From positions 285,689,276-285,753,275 of the forward strand of contig NC_134710.1 in NCBI RefSeq assembly GCF_043290135.1: 64,000 nucleotides of DNA, in the 5' to 3' direction. The notes under the pieces were generated by a model, which was given only the letters and a program-made list of their open reading frames with translations, did not search any database and was not told where the DNA came from. The position numbers were made by a program, and so were the translations under genes. Position 1 is the stretch's first letter. The number at the start of each line of letters is the position of its first letter. The stretch comes from Rhipicephalus microplus (lineage: Eukaryota; Arthropoda; Arachnida; Ixodida; Ixodidae). Below are positions 1-13,647 of the stretch, in pieces.

Positions 1-633
1 CGTAACTTTCATGGTAAAGCTCACTCACTGTATTTAGTGAATTCAAAACGTCCCAATTTTATTTCTGATACTTCGGCACAGGTATGTTCTAAATTCGACG
101 TCTGTGCCTAGTTTTAATCACATTTGTATCACGTAGCATATGTTCTTAGAACCCATTCTGTGGTGTACGCAATAAAAACAACGAACGCCTGCCTTCTCCT
201 GTATCATCGTTTTCACCGTGAATCTTCCGTTCGGACGGTAGTCTGCCTATCCTAAGCTAAACGATGGCAACTTCCTACAGCTTCAAAAACTTTCAGTAGT
301 TATGAAACCTTGCATTTTGTATCTTGAGAAATTGGGGTCACGAAATGGAGGAGTAAGCGCAACGTATCGCCAGAGAGCAAGTACACGGCGGGTGAAGAAA
401 AAAGGCAACAGCGCCGGCGGAGCAGGCGAGTTTTCGCCGTGTCATCACATTGCCGCGACCGCAGCGTCACCAGTGTTCGTTCTCGGGGCTAATATAGGTG
501 GTTGTTGACAGCCTGTTTCCTTCTTATTTCCTCTGTTGTTCGCGTTATCTGTGCACAAAACCGAATGAAAAATAAGTACTATATAATGCATAAACTGTCA
601 TTTATATTTGTCACACACTCGTACGGCGTAACC
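1..633. other. No recognisable gene
   Basis: A 68-codon frame at 302-508 has no motif. Nothing else supported. Confidence 0.5.
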
Positions 634-868
634 CTGTCGCTGTGGTCTAGTGGCTGAGGTACTAGGCTGTTGATCCGCAGGTCGCGAGATCGTATCCCGG
701 CTGCGGCAGCTGCATTTTCAAAGGAGGCAAAAATTCTGTATGCCCGTGTGCTCAGACTTCAGTGCACGTAAAAGAACCCCAGGTGGTCGAAATTTCTGGA
801 GCTCTCCACTACCGCGTCTCTCATAATCATATGATGGTTATGGTACGTTCAACTCCGCAGTTCATTCA
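634..868 (+). mobile_element. tRNA-headed SINE (Ruka-like), copy 1
   Basis: Begins with a tRNA-like head (TGGTCTAGTGGCTGAGGTA as A box, then GGTCGCGAGATCG near the B box). The tick SINE body follows (GTGTGCTCAGA, AAGAACCCCAGGTGGTCGA, CTCATAATCATATG). The 3' end is diverged. Confidence 0.85.
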
Positions 869-889
869 CTCGTCCACGTCATACTAGTT

Positions 890-1620
890 TTGATAACCCG
901 GGTAAAAAATGGCGGGAAGGTTACCAAAACAGTGTCATGTTAATTATGTGATAAATGACAAATATACGTCATCATTTTTATGTTAGGATCCGTCATTTAT
1001 ATTCTTTATGCAGTCATGTCACGCAATCGCAATATTGGTATACATATCTCCAGTGAATGGAACAGCTGCGAGTACAACATAAGCTTGGCGTTTAAGTCAT
1101 GCTGTACATGACATACATCTCATGTTTTTATCTTACGACTTGTCATTCCGGTTTTTCATAGACACATGTCACGCCGTATCGATTTCAGTACTCATGAAGC
1201 TACCGAAATGGCCTCGAGCGCGCTATGAGCATAGCACGTAAGTCGTGCCGTATACAACACATGCATGTCACGGTTACTATGCTAAGACCTGCTATATATG
1301 TTCGTGATAAATCAATGTCAAGCCATATTAATTATAGTATTCAAGTAGTTAGCAAGACGGTCACGAGTACACTGTGAGCGTGGCAAGTATGTCAAGTCAC
1401 GAATGAAATAAATGTCACAATTTTTATATTACCACTTGCCATATATTTTCATCATAGAGAAGTGTCACGCATAACCAGTTTAGGTCTATATCCGATAATT
1501 GATTCAGCCACGAGCGTTCCAACACTGTGTCATGTAAATCAGGCCGCAGATCACATGCATGTCAAAATTACAGTGTTACGGCCAGTTATTTATGATCATC
1601 AAAGTTTATAACGGCCAAGA
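890..1620 (-). repeat. Satellite array C, same family inverted and more diverged
   Basis: On the minus strand the blocks match arrays A and B: compare the plus-strand segment GGCCTCGAGCGCGCTATGAGCATAGCACG with the reverse complement of the unit (GGCCGCGAGCGC..CATGAGCGTGGCATG). Repeated GTCACGC...GTCATG modules occur at about 150-190 bp intervals. It is adjacent to a GATA array, as array A is to its CTAT array. Confidence 0.7.
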
Positions 1621-1637
1621 TAGCCCGAAGTCGTAAC

Positions 1638-1804
<167 letters not shown>

Positions 1805-3518
1805 TACGCTGAAAATAACAGAAGTTCACTAAATTCATTTTAATTTAATACAACAGGGATCAGTAGATCTGCACGAAGCCCAGCAAAAGTTATACAGAGC
1901 GTGCGGTTTAGTACCACTTCACTGGGCTTCCCCGAGCTCCGGTGGTCTTAGGAATTTGCTATGGCGAGGTCACCCTTAATATTTTATTACACTTTAATTA
2001 TTCCTAGCTTACTCGTAATAGATTCTATTCATAGTTTACTAACAATTTTTATCCTTCACGCGATTCGCCAAAATAATCGGGGCTTCTCAGTTATTGCAGA
2101 CAGCAAGTTCATGCGCAGTTTGATTGCTCTATGACGCGGAAAATGTATGCGCAGCTCGCTTGATATAAACACCCATAACAAGCAAGCCCCAGCACGCGAA
2201 ACTAGGGCTTCGTCTCCACTTGAAGCTCGACAAGTGCGCCGTGATATAGCTGAGCGAATATTCAGCGCAGGGAAGCCTACTAGCGTATTGAAAAAAGCGT
2301 CTATTGCTGCATTTCAATGACACACTGCAAATCATGCTGCGTATCCTTCGCTTGGTTTACTTATCTGTTATTTTCAGTAAGCTGCTATTCACGCCGCCGC
2401 CCTGAAAAGAATATGTCGCTATCTACAGAGGGGAAGATGGTACAGTAGTTAACCCCCTCTCCCCTCCGCCACACCAAAGAAAACTGCTGGGCTACATTTA
2501 AATAAAGTTTATTCGTTAATTCGTCCATAGTCCTAGTAATCGCTTCGCTGTAATAGTTAACAAGCAGGACCCTAATATTATTCATACAATATTAACTGAA
2601 ACCTTTCATAACCATAGTTGCATGAGGGCAATGAACACGCATACGGGCATTAGAGGTGTGTTTCGATGCCGAATTTTTTTATCGCTGTCACTTTCTTTCA
2701 CAGGTATGGTCAGCAAGTAGTGTGCCTTTCGAGACTTATATAGACACGTTTCTATTTCCGTAAGTGATGCATAGATGATTGATATGTCTGAGCTATTCGC
2801 GCTATCGCCATTTGTTGTCATGGGCGGGTAAAGAGAAACTATAATTACGGTATTCAACGTACTGAAACTGAGTAGTATATAGCTGTTGTAAAACAGAACA
2901 CCATTGTATGTATTGAAAAAATGGTTGTAGAGGAAGGGGGAGGGGGCGCTAAATAATTTTGATATTCCTCTGTTCTTTAGCCCACGCTCAAATGATAGCA
3001 CTCGGGCGCTTAACTCTCAAGCCTTCGACACAATGCCATCGGCACTACCGCAGTCATACCATCGTCCACCTTCTATCTTTATCGCAATAGTACATACAGC
3101 CACTAATCTACTGCTTCGAGCGATCGCACGAAACGTCAAACCCAATATAAGAATGAAAGGCAAACGTTTTGTCGTTCAGCTTTCTCCATGCCGTTTCACG
3201 GGCTATTTCACATTGGTGCACTACAATAGCGAAGCGATCCATTACTCCCTGGTAACGATTTCCACTGTTTCTCATTGTCTAAGGTGATCGAAACCAGGGG
3301 ACTATGTCACTCCAAGTGAGAAACGTGTATGAGTGAAACGGCTAGCCCCAAATAATAAGGCCGCACCCATCTTGTACTTCCTCACTGTGGTGCTCGGCTT
3401 CTTGTTGTGCTTTGTATTCTAGAAGTAACATTCAAGCATGACGTCATGAAAATTTAGTAGTTATTTCTTTTTCTAAGAGCTATTGACATATACGGTAACA
3501 CATGAAGAAGCGGTTTTT
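1805..3518. other. Unassigned sequence
   Basis: Short frames only (up to 131 codons, 2606-3001 minus) with no domain or codon pattern I recognise. No repeats matched within the window. Confidence 0.5.
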
Positions 3519-3879
3519 TAAATGCGAATGCATTTCTTGTTTGGGCTATGTCACGAATCCGGCGTTTTCCGCGCGCCGGCAGGTGTTATCTCTCCGCTCT
3601 CACTCCCTCTAATACAGCATCTGCGGGCGCGTGCGCTTATCCTCACCCCTAATAAACGGAGATGTATTGCAAGAGAGTGTAGGATACAGTAGGGGCAGTG
3701 CTTCTCCGCTCCTCTCACCATTCGCTCTCTCTCCCCCTACGCCCCACTCTCTCGTCCATTCGCGCTTCACTCTCAACCGTTCGCTGGCCGGGTGCCTTTC
3801 AAGGCGATAGAAGAAGTCGGTGAAGGCGAATGTATGACAGCAGTGCCCTCTCTCGGCGCAAGAAATGCATTCTCATTTA
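3519..3879. mobile_element. MITE with 21-bp terminal inverted repeats
   Basis: Left end TAAATGCGAATGCATTTCTTG (21 bp, 3519-3539) matches the reverse complement of 3859-3879 with one mismatch. The 361-bp element is CT-rich inside (CTCTCACTCCCTC tracts) and has no ORF. The target duplication is unclear. Confidence 0.75.
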
Positions 3880-4057
3880 CTGATGATTCCCTTCGGGTAG
3901 GGGGGGGGGGGGGAGTTTTCCTCACTGTATAGGTTCTGTTCCTGTTGGCGGGGTACGCACCTCTGCGGTGTCAAAATGCGTGAATGTTCATGTGCCTTGT
4001 ATTGTGTGAGCATTGTTGAACTGTTCATTATAGCTAACTAGAATTAACCCGAACAAC

Positions 4058-4262
4058 TTGATTGATTGTTGATTGAGATGTAGGTTTTAACGTCTCGAAA
4101 CCACGAAACGATTATGAGAGACACTGTAGTAAAGGGTTCCAGAAGTTTTCCCCACCTGGGGTTTTTTAACGTGCACTCAAATCTGAGCACACGGGCCTAC
4201 AGTATTTCCGCCTGCATCGGAAATGGAGCCACCACAGCCGGGCTTCAATCTCACAACTCGTA
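4058..4262 (-). mobile_element. tRNA-headed SINE, copy 2 (head truncated)
   Basis: Antisense body: TTGATTGATTG tail, GATTATGAGAGAC, CCACCTGGGGTT, GTGCACTCAAATCTGAGCACA and CACAGCCGGG. Sequence beyond the B-box region is lost, so the A box is missing. Confidence 0.82.
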
Positions 4263-7200
4263 CAACTTCGTGTTGAGATGATGAGAGGCAAGCGGAAAGC
4301 TTTTATGCATTCCCCATGATCATTTAAAAACCAATCTAACAAACAGTGAACAACTTACTAGATTTCATTTAATATACTGGGTATAGTTGAATGGTAGACA
4401 CCCCTAACTCTCACAGTATATAAACGCAATAGGGTCAATAGATCAAGTTTACCTCGACGTGCAGTTATTCTGACAAAATGAGCATGTAAAAAATAAATTT
4501 TGTAAAGTGCAAACTGATTACCTTTTCGTTGATTCAGTGGCGCTTACTTCCAATACCAGAGGTTAGTCTTAAGTGGCTACAGAAAAAAATGGAACGCAGA
4601 AAGCAAATGAACAAATGAACGGACAAGAGAATGCGCCCTGTGCTTCTTTTTCTCGCTCTATACCCAGTATACGGGACAGTTCGGCTGGTGTTTTTTTTTT
4701 CGTAATGTAGCCAATAAGTGGCGCGTCCTGTGTTTTTACACGCTCGGCCGGAAAGTCTGGCAAGCGCTATACTTTGTAAGAGCTAGGCGAGAGCCTTACA
4801 GCACTCACGTAAGAAATGATCAGCCACATCAATTAGTACATATTTTTTTGTTTTGTTTTCAAGCGCTCTCTAAGAACGCCTTCTGCTAGCCCTTTGTTGT
4901 GTTGTATATATGTGTTTTGTTCGTCACGTCGTCGTTTTTCCGGAGTTCTATCCAGGCTGAGCCGAGCTTCCCGGCCAAAAGAGTTAGCTCCGAGCTCGCT
5001 CTACGGCGGCGTGAAGACAGTGCCGAGCGCGTGATAGCAGCGTTGATAAACGTGGCTACACGAACGCGCGTGGCGTGGAAAATGCGTGTGGGACATTTGC
5101 GGTGGTTACCAAGAAAACACCACCTACGAACAAGTCGGCACCACCACTAGTCAACATTTTACCGGTGCAGCGACTTCAGCGTGATTGTCGCGCTATCGTT
5201 TTGTTTGTTTATTACCAACTCAACACGCTCTGCCCACAGGCGGGTTCGTAAGCGTTTGTCCTCTTTCAAATAAAGGCTTTTTTTGTTCCACGTGCAGCAT
5301 GAAAGTTTCCACTCTGGAAACATCAAAGGAAGGCATCAAAGGTGCACACGCAGCACTCTGATGCTGCTCGTTTCGCTTTATCAAATATTGCAGATAAATA
5401 TAAGAACAGGTGGTCACGAAGGGCGCTCGCATCATGGCGGCAACGCGGCTGTGAGTGGATACGTCGGGAGCGCGGTGAAATTCAATCGGAGACATCGTAG
5501 CTACGTGAATATTACTTTTACTTTTGCGTGCGTGTGTGCACAGTCTGCGCTATAAAGATTGATCGTGCTGCTATAAGTGAGTACTGCTTCTCAGGAAGAG
5601 TAAACGTGGTTAGCGTACCCAATCTTCGCCACAGAGGCCTGTCAAACTGATTGACGCGTGAACTCGGATACGAACTCGTTGATTCTTAGAAGGCCCCAGT
5701 TCAAGTCGTGACTGTCATAGAGCCGATGTGACTGTGAAGCGTTTCAAGCGGTGGACGCTAAGCAGCAGTTTCATTGTATGTAAATAATTTGGTCAGCTTG
5801 CACTACTTGTGAAATGCAGAAGCCGTAGAGGAGCTTGTCATAACCTATAGGTTCTTCCAGCTTCTCAAGTCAGTTGTCTACTCATCTGCTTGGTCGGCTT
5901 CAAAGGGAAGACTGCATCAGCTCTCTCTTATTTTGATTATACGGATTGACTAAAAACTAACGACCATAACACTGAACCGTTTTGTCTTATTTGATAAGGC
6001 TTTAATTAAAGGCAATTATCTCGTACACAATTACAATGTCATGATCAATATGAAGCTAATGAACGTAATCCTAATTAGAACTATCCTAATCACCGTATCA
6101 GTAAGGTCTAATTAGCATGGTTTTATTTTGCATGCTCATGATTAACGTCACGTTAATTAACATGGTTTAGTTAGGTCATCAACCAGCATGATTTTGTTAG
6201 CCAGGTCGTAGCTTTACACGGCTTCATTAGCGTGATCTTCTTGAGTTGTGGCATAACTACCTCGTCCTTACCATGACTTGGTGTAATTATCTTGGTCATA
6301 GGATGTCCTGGCCTAACTGGCCAAGTATACTTCCCAGCCAAAGAGCTAATTAGCCAGGTGCACGTGCTCCGGTACTAGTAGACAATGGAGACGACGAAGA
6401 AGGCGCGCACTGGCCGAGCAGGGCGCTAGAATGGGCAGGCCGACCATGATAAGTAATACGTGGCTTAGGGTTTCACTGCGGTAGCGATGTTGCAAGACGC
6501 TTGGCCGGAACTAATCTCAGAGGCCACCATGTTAACCATTCTAAAACAGACCTAGTGCAGCCATAAGAGGTTCAATATAAATTTCAACACCCAGTGTCTC
6601 ACAAAAATATCACCACGAGAAGTTTCTGACACCTTTATTGCATGGATGCACTTCTGCACTCAGTGGAATGGCAAAGAAACAAAAGAAGATGCCTGTGGCT
6701 CGAAAACACTACCAAACTTTGTCGACTATCCTTGACGCGATGCCGAATTCCATCATAACCATTGAAACGCAGCGCGCTCAGGGGTACGTGGATTTGACGT
6801 TTTCGTACTGTTGGCTTATTCAAAATGGGGTGTCGCCAGAGCTCACAAAGATCCCGAGTTTCGCTAAGCTTGGGCAATCCTGCATAGCATCCCCGCTTCT
6901 CCTTTCTGCAGTTCAGTCTACGACCCCGTGCTTTTTCAGAAGCAGAAACCACTAGCAGCGATACCCACTTCTGCCGCTATGTCATACTTGCGCGGACGCC
7001 CCCAAGAGCCGCGAAGGCGTGCTTGAACCATCGGTTGCATTTAGACCCGACTAGTGTAATGCTGTGACGGTTGTGGTGGCGCTGCTAGCGCCACAGCATC
7101 CGCGCCTAGTCTGACGTAAATGCGCTGTGCGCCTAGGCGGAGAGTCCAGGAGGGGAGGGGGGTGGGGGTGGGGGTCGGTTGGGCTTCCTCCGGACTGCCT

Positions 7201-7445
7201 CTACTTTGCACAATACTGTTTGTGCCCGTTCTTTTTTACATTTTGAAATTCGCATAATTGGGCGATGACAAGTAAGGAGTCTGGCGCCGTGGTAACGTAA
7301 AATGGATAACGAAAAATGCGGCATTTGCACAGATTTTGTGCGAAACAAGTGTGGTGTACACATTCGCATCAATAAATGCTTTTGTATGTCACAGGCATTT
7401 GTTTTTTTTTCATAATATTTTTGATAAGTATTTCCCTGGCAACAT
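4263..7445. other. Unassigned sequence with degenerate short repeats
   Basis: At 6040-6360 a run of degenerate modules (TTAATTAACATGGTTT, TTAGCATGGTTTT, AGCATGATTTTGTTAG, TAATTAGCCAGG) repeats loosely. At 7036-7122 there is a palindrome centred on GGCGCTGCTAGCGCC. Frames of 105 codons on both strands at 6635-6955 are not recognised. Confidence 0.45.
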
Positions 7446-8264
<819 letters not shown>

Positions 8265-8280
8265 AGAGTTTCCTATAATT

Positions 8281-8290
8281 AACTAGAGGG
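8281..8290. repeat. LINE target-site duplication, left copy
   Basis: AACTAGAGGG here is repeated exactly at 14057-14066 directly after the A-rich 3' end of the LINE. Confidence 0.9.
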
Positions 8291-8496
8291 TGAAGAAGAA
8301 GTGGATCTGTTCAGTCGCTGTTTCTGTGCACTGTTCGATTTCTGTTCTTTTCTTGGACTAATACGCTGACATCCATTTCTTCGCGGTGTGCCAACAAGAC
8401 GCCGGGTGAAGACTTCGAGGGCTCGGCGCCCTACAGGTACGAGGTTCCGTTATCAAAGACTTGGCTAGTACGCGACCACTACGGTGGTTGGTAGCC

Positions 8497-9991
8497 ATGG
8501 CCACGAGCCTTATGCTCGTCCAAGTGTGTTAAACCACATGCGTGATACTGCAGGACACAATGAAAAGCCTGGGGGCTTACAGGTGCGTCCAAGCATCATA
8601 AAGCCGGCACGTTTGAAAATTCACAACCGCGAAATTGCTCCAGCGAGCACAGCAGCATTGGAAGACGATGAAACTGAGAGCAAGAAGCCTCGCTTAGAAG
8701 AGAATCCTCTCGACGATAAAACGTCAACTTATTACCTAAGTGATGAAGAAGACATGGGCGAAGATGAACCATTTACGTTGGTTACTTATAAAAAGAAACG
8801 AGCAGAGGGTATCCCAGTCGTCTTTCGTCCAACAGCTGAACGTGCTAGCTTCTGGAAAGTGAACCCCAATCGAGTGTCAGCTGAAGTAGTTTCCGCTGCT
8901 AAAGAAAAAGTGCAGTCATTCAGAACGACCAGAGATGGAAGCTTCAGTGTCAGCGTTGCTTCCTTAAGTTCAGCCAAGCGTCTTCTGATGCTTTCAAATG
9001 TAGGTGGCTTGGAAGTTAAGCCTTTCATCCCAGAGTCATACACTCGGAACGTTGGGAAAGTAAAACATGTTCCTCTGCAGTATTCAGATGAACAACTCCT
9101 AGAGTACTTGAGAGATGCAGGGGTTATATTGGCGCGACGGCAAATAAAATACTACCGCCAGGAAGATGGAGGAGTAACGACGCGTCCACTTCACTCAGTG
9201 ATCCTGACTTTTCGAGATGACCGCCCGATTCCAGGAAGAATCTACCTAGGATTCACCAGTCACCCAGTGGAAGAATATCTTGGTCCAGCACTTCGGTGCT
9301 ATAACTGCCAGCGATTCGGACACATGGCGAAAAGTTGTCGTAACACACGCCGGTGTAAGATCTGCTCAGAAGAACACCATCATAAGGAGTGCAAGTCTGT
9401 TTTCAGCCTGAGTGTGTAAACTGTGCAGGTAATCACGCAGCCTCATATTCAGGCTGCCCGCAAAGTAAAGCTGCTGCAAAAATGCGTCGGCATGAGCTCA
9501 TTCATGAAAGAAAACCGCGCCCCAATGAACCATCTCCAAACCTTGAGATTGTTCATCCTGTACGTGATCCACCTCAGCGGCCACCACAACAACAGTCGAC
9601 AAGCACGCCAAGAGAACCGCCAAGAGCACACTTGAGAGACCACTCACGAGAAGTACCTTCAAGTAACCCAACATACGCGTCAAAGCTGCGAACGCCCACG
9701 GGACCTCTGCCTGAAAGTAGCAAAACCGACAGTGCCAGTGTTCGCCCCAACTACAACATCGAAACGTCACGTCATTCTCAACAGGCCCCAGAAAATCAAC
9801 CATTCAATGGAGACCGTGCCTCTGCACCAGTCATGCAGTTGATTCTGCCAATGCTTTTCGCAGCACTTAAGGCAATCCTGTCTGCTCTACCGGAAGCAAA
9901 CAACCTGCCAGAAGTAAAAGCCCTGCTGCCTCTGGAAGCACTATTGTGTCAACAGTCCGGGTCAAACCTGCGACAAGTAACATATGAATAA
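8497..9991 (+). pseudogene. LINE ORF1 (gag-like, zinc-knuckle RNA-binding protein), frameshifted
   Basis: Encodes the RNA-binding protein that packages LINE RNA. The N-terminal part is charged (acidic EDDETESKK region). A CCHC array follows near the middle: CYNCQRFGHMAKSC, then CKICSEEHHHKEC, then a third knuckle CVNCAGNH in another frame. The last knuckle and the proline-rich tail (9389-9991) are in the +1 frame relative to 8538-9419, so a single-base deletion near 9392-9400 splits the ORF. The first in-frame ATG of the long frame is at 8538. A better Kozak context (GCCATGG) lies at 8497 but opens only an 11-codon frame here, so either the true start was further 5' with another small indel, or 8538 is used. 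Confidence 0.85.
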
Positions 9992-12900
9992 GCGCTACAA
10001 AGATGTCTCCATATACCAGTGGAATGCCAATAGTCTTCGAAAGAAGTGTGCTTACTTCCGTAAACTCCTTCTGCAGTATAATTTTCCAATACTTTGCATC
10101 CAAGAGGCAGGAATGAATGATTATTTCCGCCTCTCCAACTACGTGATATATAAGTCATAGTACATTTGTGTGTCAGAAAGGACCTACCTTCTCATCAAGT
10201 TCACTCAAGTGATTCGGACTTCCGGGAATTCGTCGCTTGCAAAGTATCCTTTGGTGAGCAGTGCGTTACAGTGATCAATTTTTACCTACAACCTTCAAGC
10301 CGCATTTCGGTGGAAGAGCTAACAAATATCTGCAACATTTCTAATTCATATACGTTTATATGCGGAGACTTTAATGCGCACAACATAATCTGGGGTAGTG
10401 ATCGATGTGATGCACGTGGGAACATTGTTGAGTGTGCCGCAGACAAATGCAATTTGACAATTTTAAATGACGGCTCCCCAACTTTTCTCCGAGGGCATAA
10501 TTACTCTAGTTGCATCGATGTAACCTTGTGTTCCCAAGATCTAGTGAATGGTGTGGTATGGACAACGGATGTAGAAACACGTGGGAGTGACCATTTTCCC
10601 ATTCTAATAAATCACCCCTACTTGCGAAAAGACGACACCAGACGCTACAGCAAACTGACGAACTGGAAAGCTTTTCGGCACCACCTAACAAAGCAAAATA
10701 GTGACCTCACGACAGTTGAAAGCTTTACTGAATTTCTGCAAGATAATGCGAATAAATGTACAAAGAAAGTCCCGATTCCAAAAGAATATGCTGCAGTCGA
10801 TGGAGAGTATGAACATCTAAGAGCCATCAGACGACGTTCAGAAAGGGCATATCGACGCTGCGGAAGTTTAGAAGCATACAAAAATGCACAGAAAATCCAC
10901 AGTGTAATGCGCAGACGGCTAGAAAATTTAGGTAAACGACGCTGTCGTGATTTCTGTGGCACGCTCTCTCCCCACACACCTGTTCCAAGAATTTGGCTTG
11001 TAATTCGAGCACTTAGTGGCCCTGTTTCACAGAGCTTCCCATTTCGTGCTCTTGCTGTAGCCTTGGACAAACCGGAAGCTGTGGTAGCAGATGACTTTTG
11101 TCAACTTATCAGTAGGCCCGCCGCATCACAATCTGCATTATTTGATAATTCTGTCACGTTAGCCAACCAGAAAATTAATGCTAGCTTTTGGGCCCAGCAT
11201 CCTCAACTAGACCCTCTATTTACGTTAAGGGAGCTGCATTGTGCTATAGCATCATGTCGTCAAAAATCAGCCCCTGGACCGGACGGCATTACGTACAATA
11301 TGCTAAAGAATCTTGGGTCCACAGGAACAACTATTCTCTTAGATATTTACAATAATCTATGGACGCAAGAAATTGTACCCGAGTCTTGGAAGTCTGTTCG
11401 CATCATTCCGATCTTCAAACCGGCTAAGACGCCCTTGAACCTTGAATCCTTCCGTCCAATCAGTCTGACAAGCTGTTTATGTAAGGTAATGGAAAAAATG
11501 ATTGATGCGCGAGTTCAATGGTGGTGCAACAGCACTGGTGTATTCTCCAACTACTTGACAGGTTTTAGGAAACAGAGATGCACAATGGATGCAATACTGG
11601 ACTTAGTAACGTATGTGGAGCATGAACGCGCCTGTTGTAGTTTGACGGTCGCAGTGTTCTTGGATATCAAAAGGGCATTTGACACAGTCAGTCACACTCA
11701 TGTTCTGCTGAGTATGTTGGAACATGGACTGTCCGGCAGGTCTTTGCGGTGGGTATCCAAATTTTTATCAGGTCGTAAAATATTCATTCAGACGAGCGAA
11801 CGAAAAAGTGCAGAACACGACGTCAGACAGGGAGTGCCACAAGGAAGCGTACTCAGCCGTTTTATTTTCAACTGTGTTATGACTGATTTAGCTAAAAGAC
11901 TGCCTTCCAGGTTGAAATTCTCCTTATACGCACATAATGTGTGCATTTGGCCATCTGGCACGGACATACGGTTAATTCAGATTGCATTGCAGGACGGAAT
12001 AAATATTATCAAGAGCTTTTTAAAAGAAAAAGGATTGATTCTATCGCACGCAAAGACAGCTGTATTGCCCTTCACCCGTAAGAAGTTAAAGAACTTCAAT
12101 CTCAATTTAGAAGAAGAACCACTAATGATTGTGACACAGCATCGGTTTCTCGGAGTAATACTGGATAGGCAGCTATCATGGGCACCTCACATAAAGAAAC
12201 TCGAAAACGAGGTGAATACGCTAGTAAATATACTTCGCAGAATTGCTGGGACATCATGGGGTGGATCTGTATCATCCATGCTCGCTGTTCACAATGCTTT
12301 AATACGACAAAAAGTTGCGTATTCTGCAGCAGTGTTACACGGCCTTTCCCGCACTTCAGAGGAGCGACTTCAAAGACTATTAGCTAGGGGACTGCGCGTC
12401 TGCATAGGTGTTCCACGAGCGACTTCCAGCAGCCTTGTCATAGCAGAGTCTCGACAACCACCCTTTCCAGTCATGAGAACAATTGAAACATGCCGCCATT
12501 TTTTTCGCTTACAGACGCAACACAGGGACCACCCATTGGCACAGGAGATTTTACTAAGAGACAAAAGCAATGCTCATAACGACGTACAGAGTAATGTACA
12601 TATATTACCCAGAAATGAATTTTGGAGCTCTGAAATGGACTATCATCCATGGCTGCTTGTAATACCAAGCATTGAATTCTCAGTGGATGGCATTATCAGA
12701 AAGAGAGACATGTTCATCCAAGCTGCTCAACAACTAGCGCTTTATCAGATACACATGCGGTATCCAGGGTACATACATATTTACACAGATGGCTCAAGTA
12801 CTACAACGTCTTCAACATCGGCATTTATCATACCACAGCTCAATATTCAGGAATCGTTTAAATTATGTCGCATGACGTCATCTACTACATCTGAGCTCTT

Positions 12901-13647
12901 CGCTATTCTGTATGCTCTAAAGTTTATAAACTCGGTAGCAGACGCTAGAAAATGGGTAATTTTTAGTGACTCACAGGCCGCATTAAGATCACTCTCCAGT
13001 ACAAACAGGGCAGTAATAAGTGATAGTATGACATACGAAACGCTGAAGGAGCTCACCAAAGCAAAGAAGGCGCAACATGAGATCAAATTCCAGTGGATAC
13101 CTGGCCACTGCAACATTCCTGGAAACACAGCTGCCGATGGAGCAGCACGACAAGCACATCGTAAAGACGTTACTGTTTCTTTACCAATTTCGAAAAATGA
13201 ATTGCGCAGTATTATAAAGAATACAACTTTCAGAATGAGCAAAACTGCTTGGTTTGACCAAAGTACAAAGAGCTGCGATTTATATCACATTGATCCATGT
13301 ATTGAATTCAAAATTACGCTGGCATTAGATGAAGAATGGAAACTCTAATTCACCGATTGAGGCTAGGCACCGCATACACAAAACATTTTTTGCACAGAAT
13401 CGGCAGAGCTGAAACTCCCGAATGCGAATGTGGATTTATAGATGAAGACGTCTGTCACCTTCTCATAAACTGTCCACATCATGACACGCCGAGACACCGT
13501 CTTAAGTGCGAACTGTTCGCATTGGACCACAGACCATTTAGCATGAAAAAACTTCTGGGCCCGTGGCCAACTGGAGTTTTACAGTCCCACGCTTTAAAAG
13601 CATTAACACGTTTTTTACAAGACAGCGGGATTGCTGACAAGTATTAA
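9984..13647 (+). pseudogene. LINE ORF2: endonuclease / reverse transcriptase / RNase H / CCHC finger, inactivated
   Basis: Polyprotein for target-primed reverse transcription. Starts at ATG 9984 (MNKRYKD...QWNAN), loses frame with an in-frame TAG near 10158, then stays open from 10166 to 13348 (1060 codons). Counting from 10166, the AP-type endonuclease shows GDFNAHN (about residue 67) and RGSDHFPI (about 140). The RT shows APGPDG (about 370), FLDIKRAFD (about 498) and GVPQGSVLS. The active-site box is YAHN (from residue 588, 11927-11938) where the family has YADD, so both catalytic aspartates are lost. RNase H (about 870-1010) keeps TDGS, SELFA, SDS, PGHC and ADGAA. A further frameshift near 13335 moves the C-terminal finger (CECG...HLLINC) to 13336-13647. 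Confidence 0.92.

Noticed and set aside
6635..6955. Two 105-codon frames, one on each strand, fully overlapping
   Set aside because: Mirror frames with no recognisable domain. Neither has supporting context, so neither is called as a gene.
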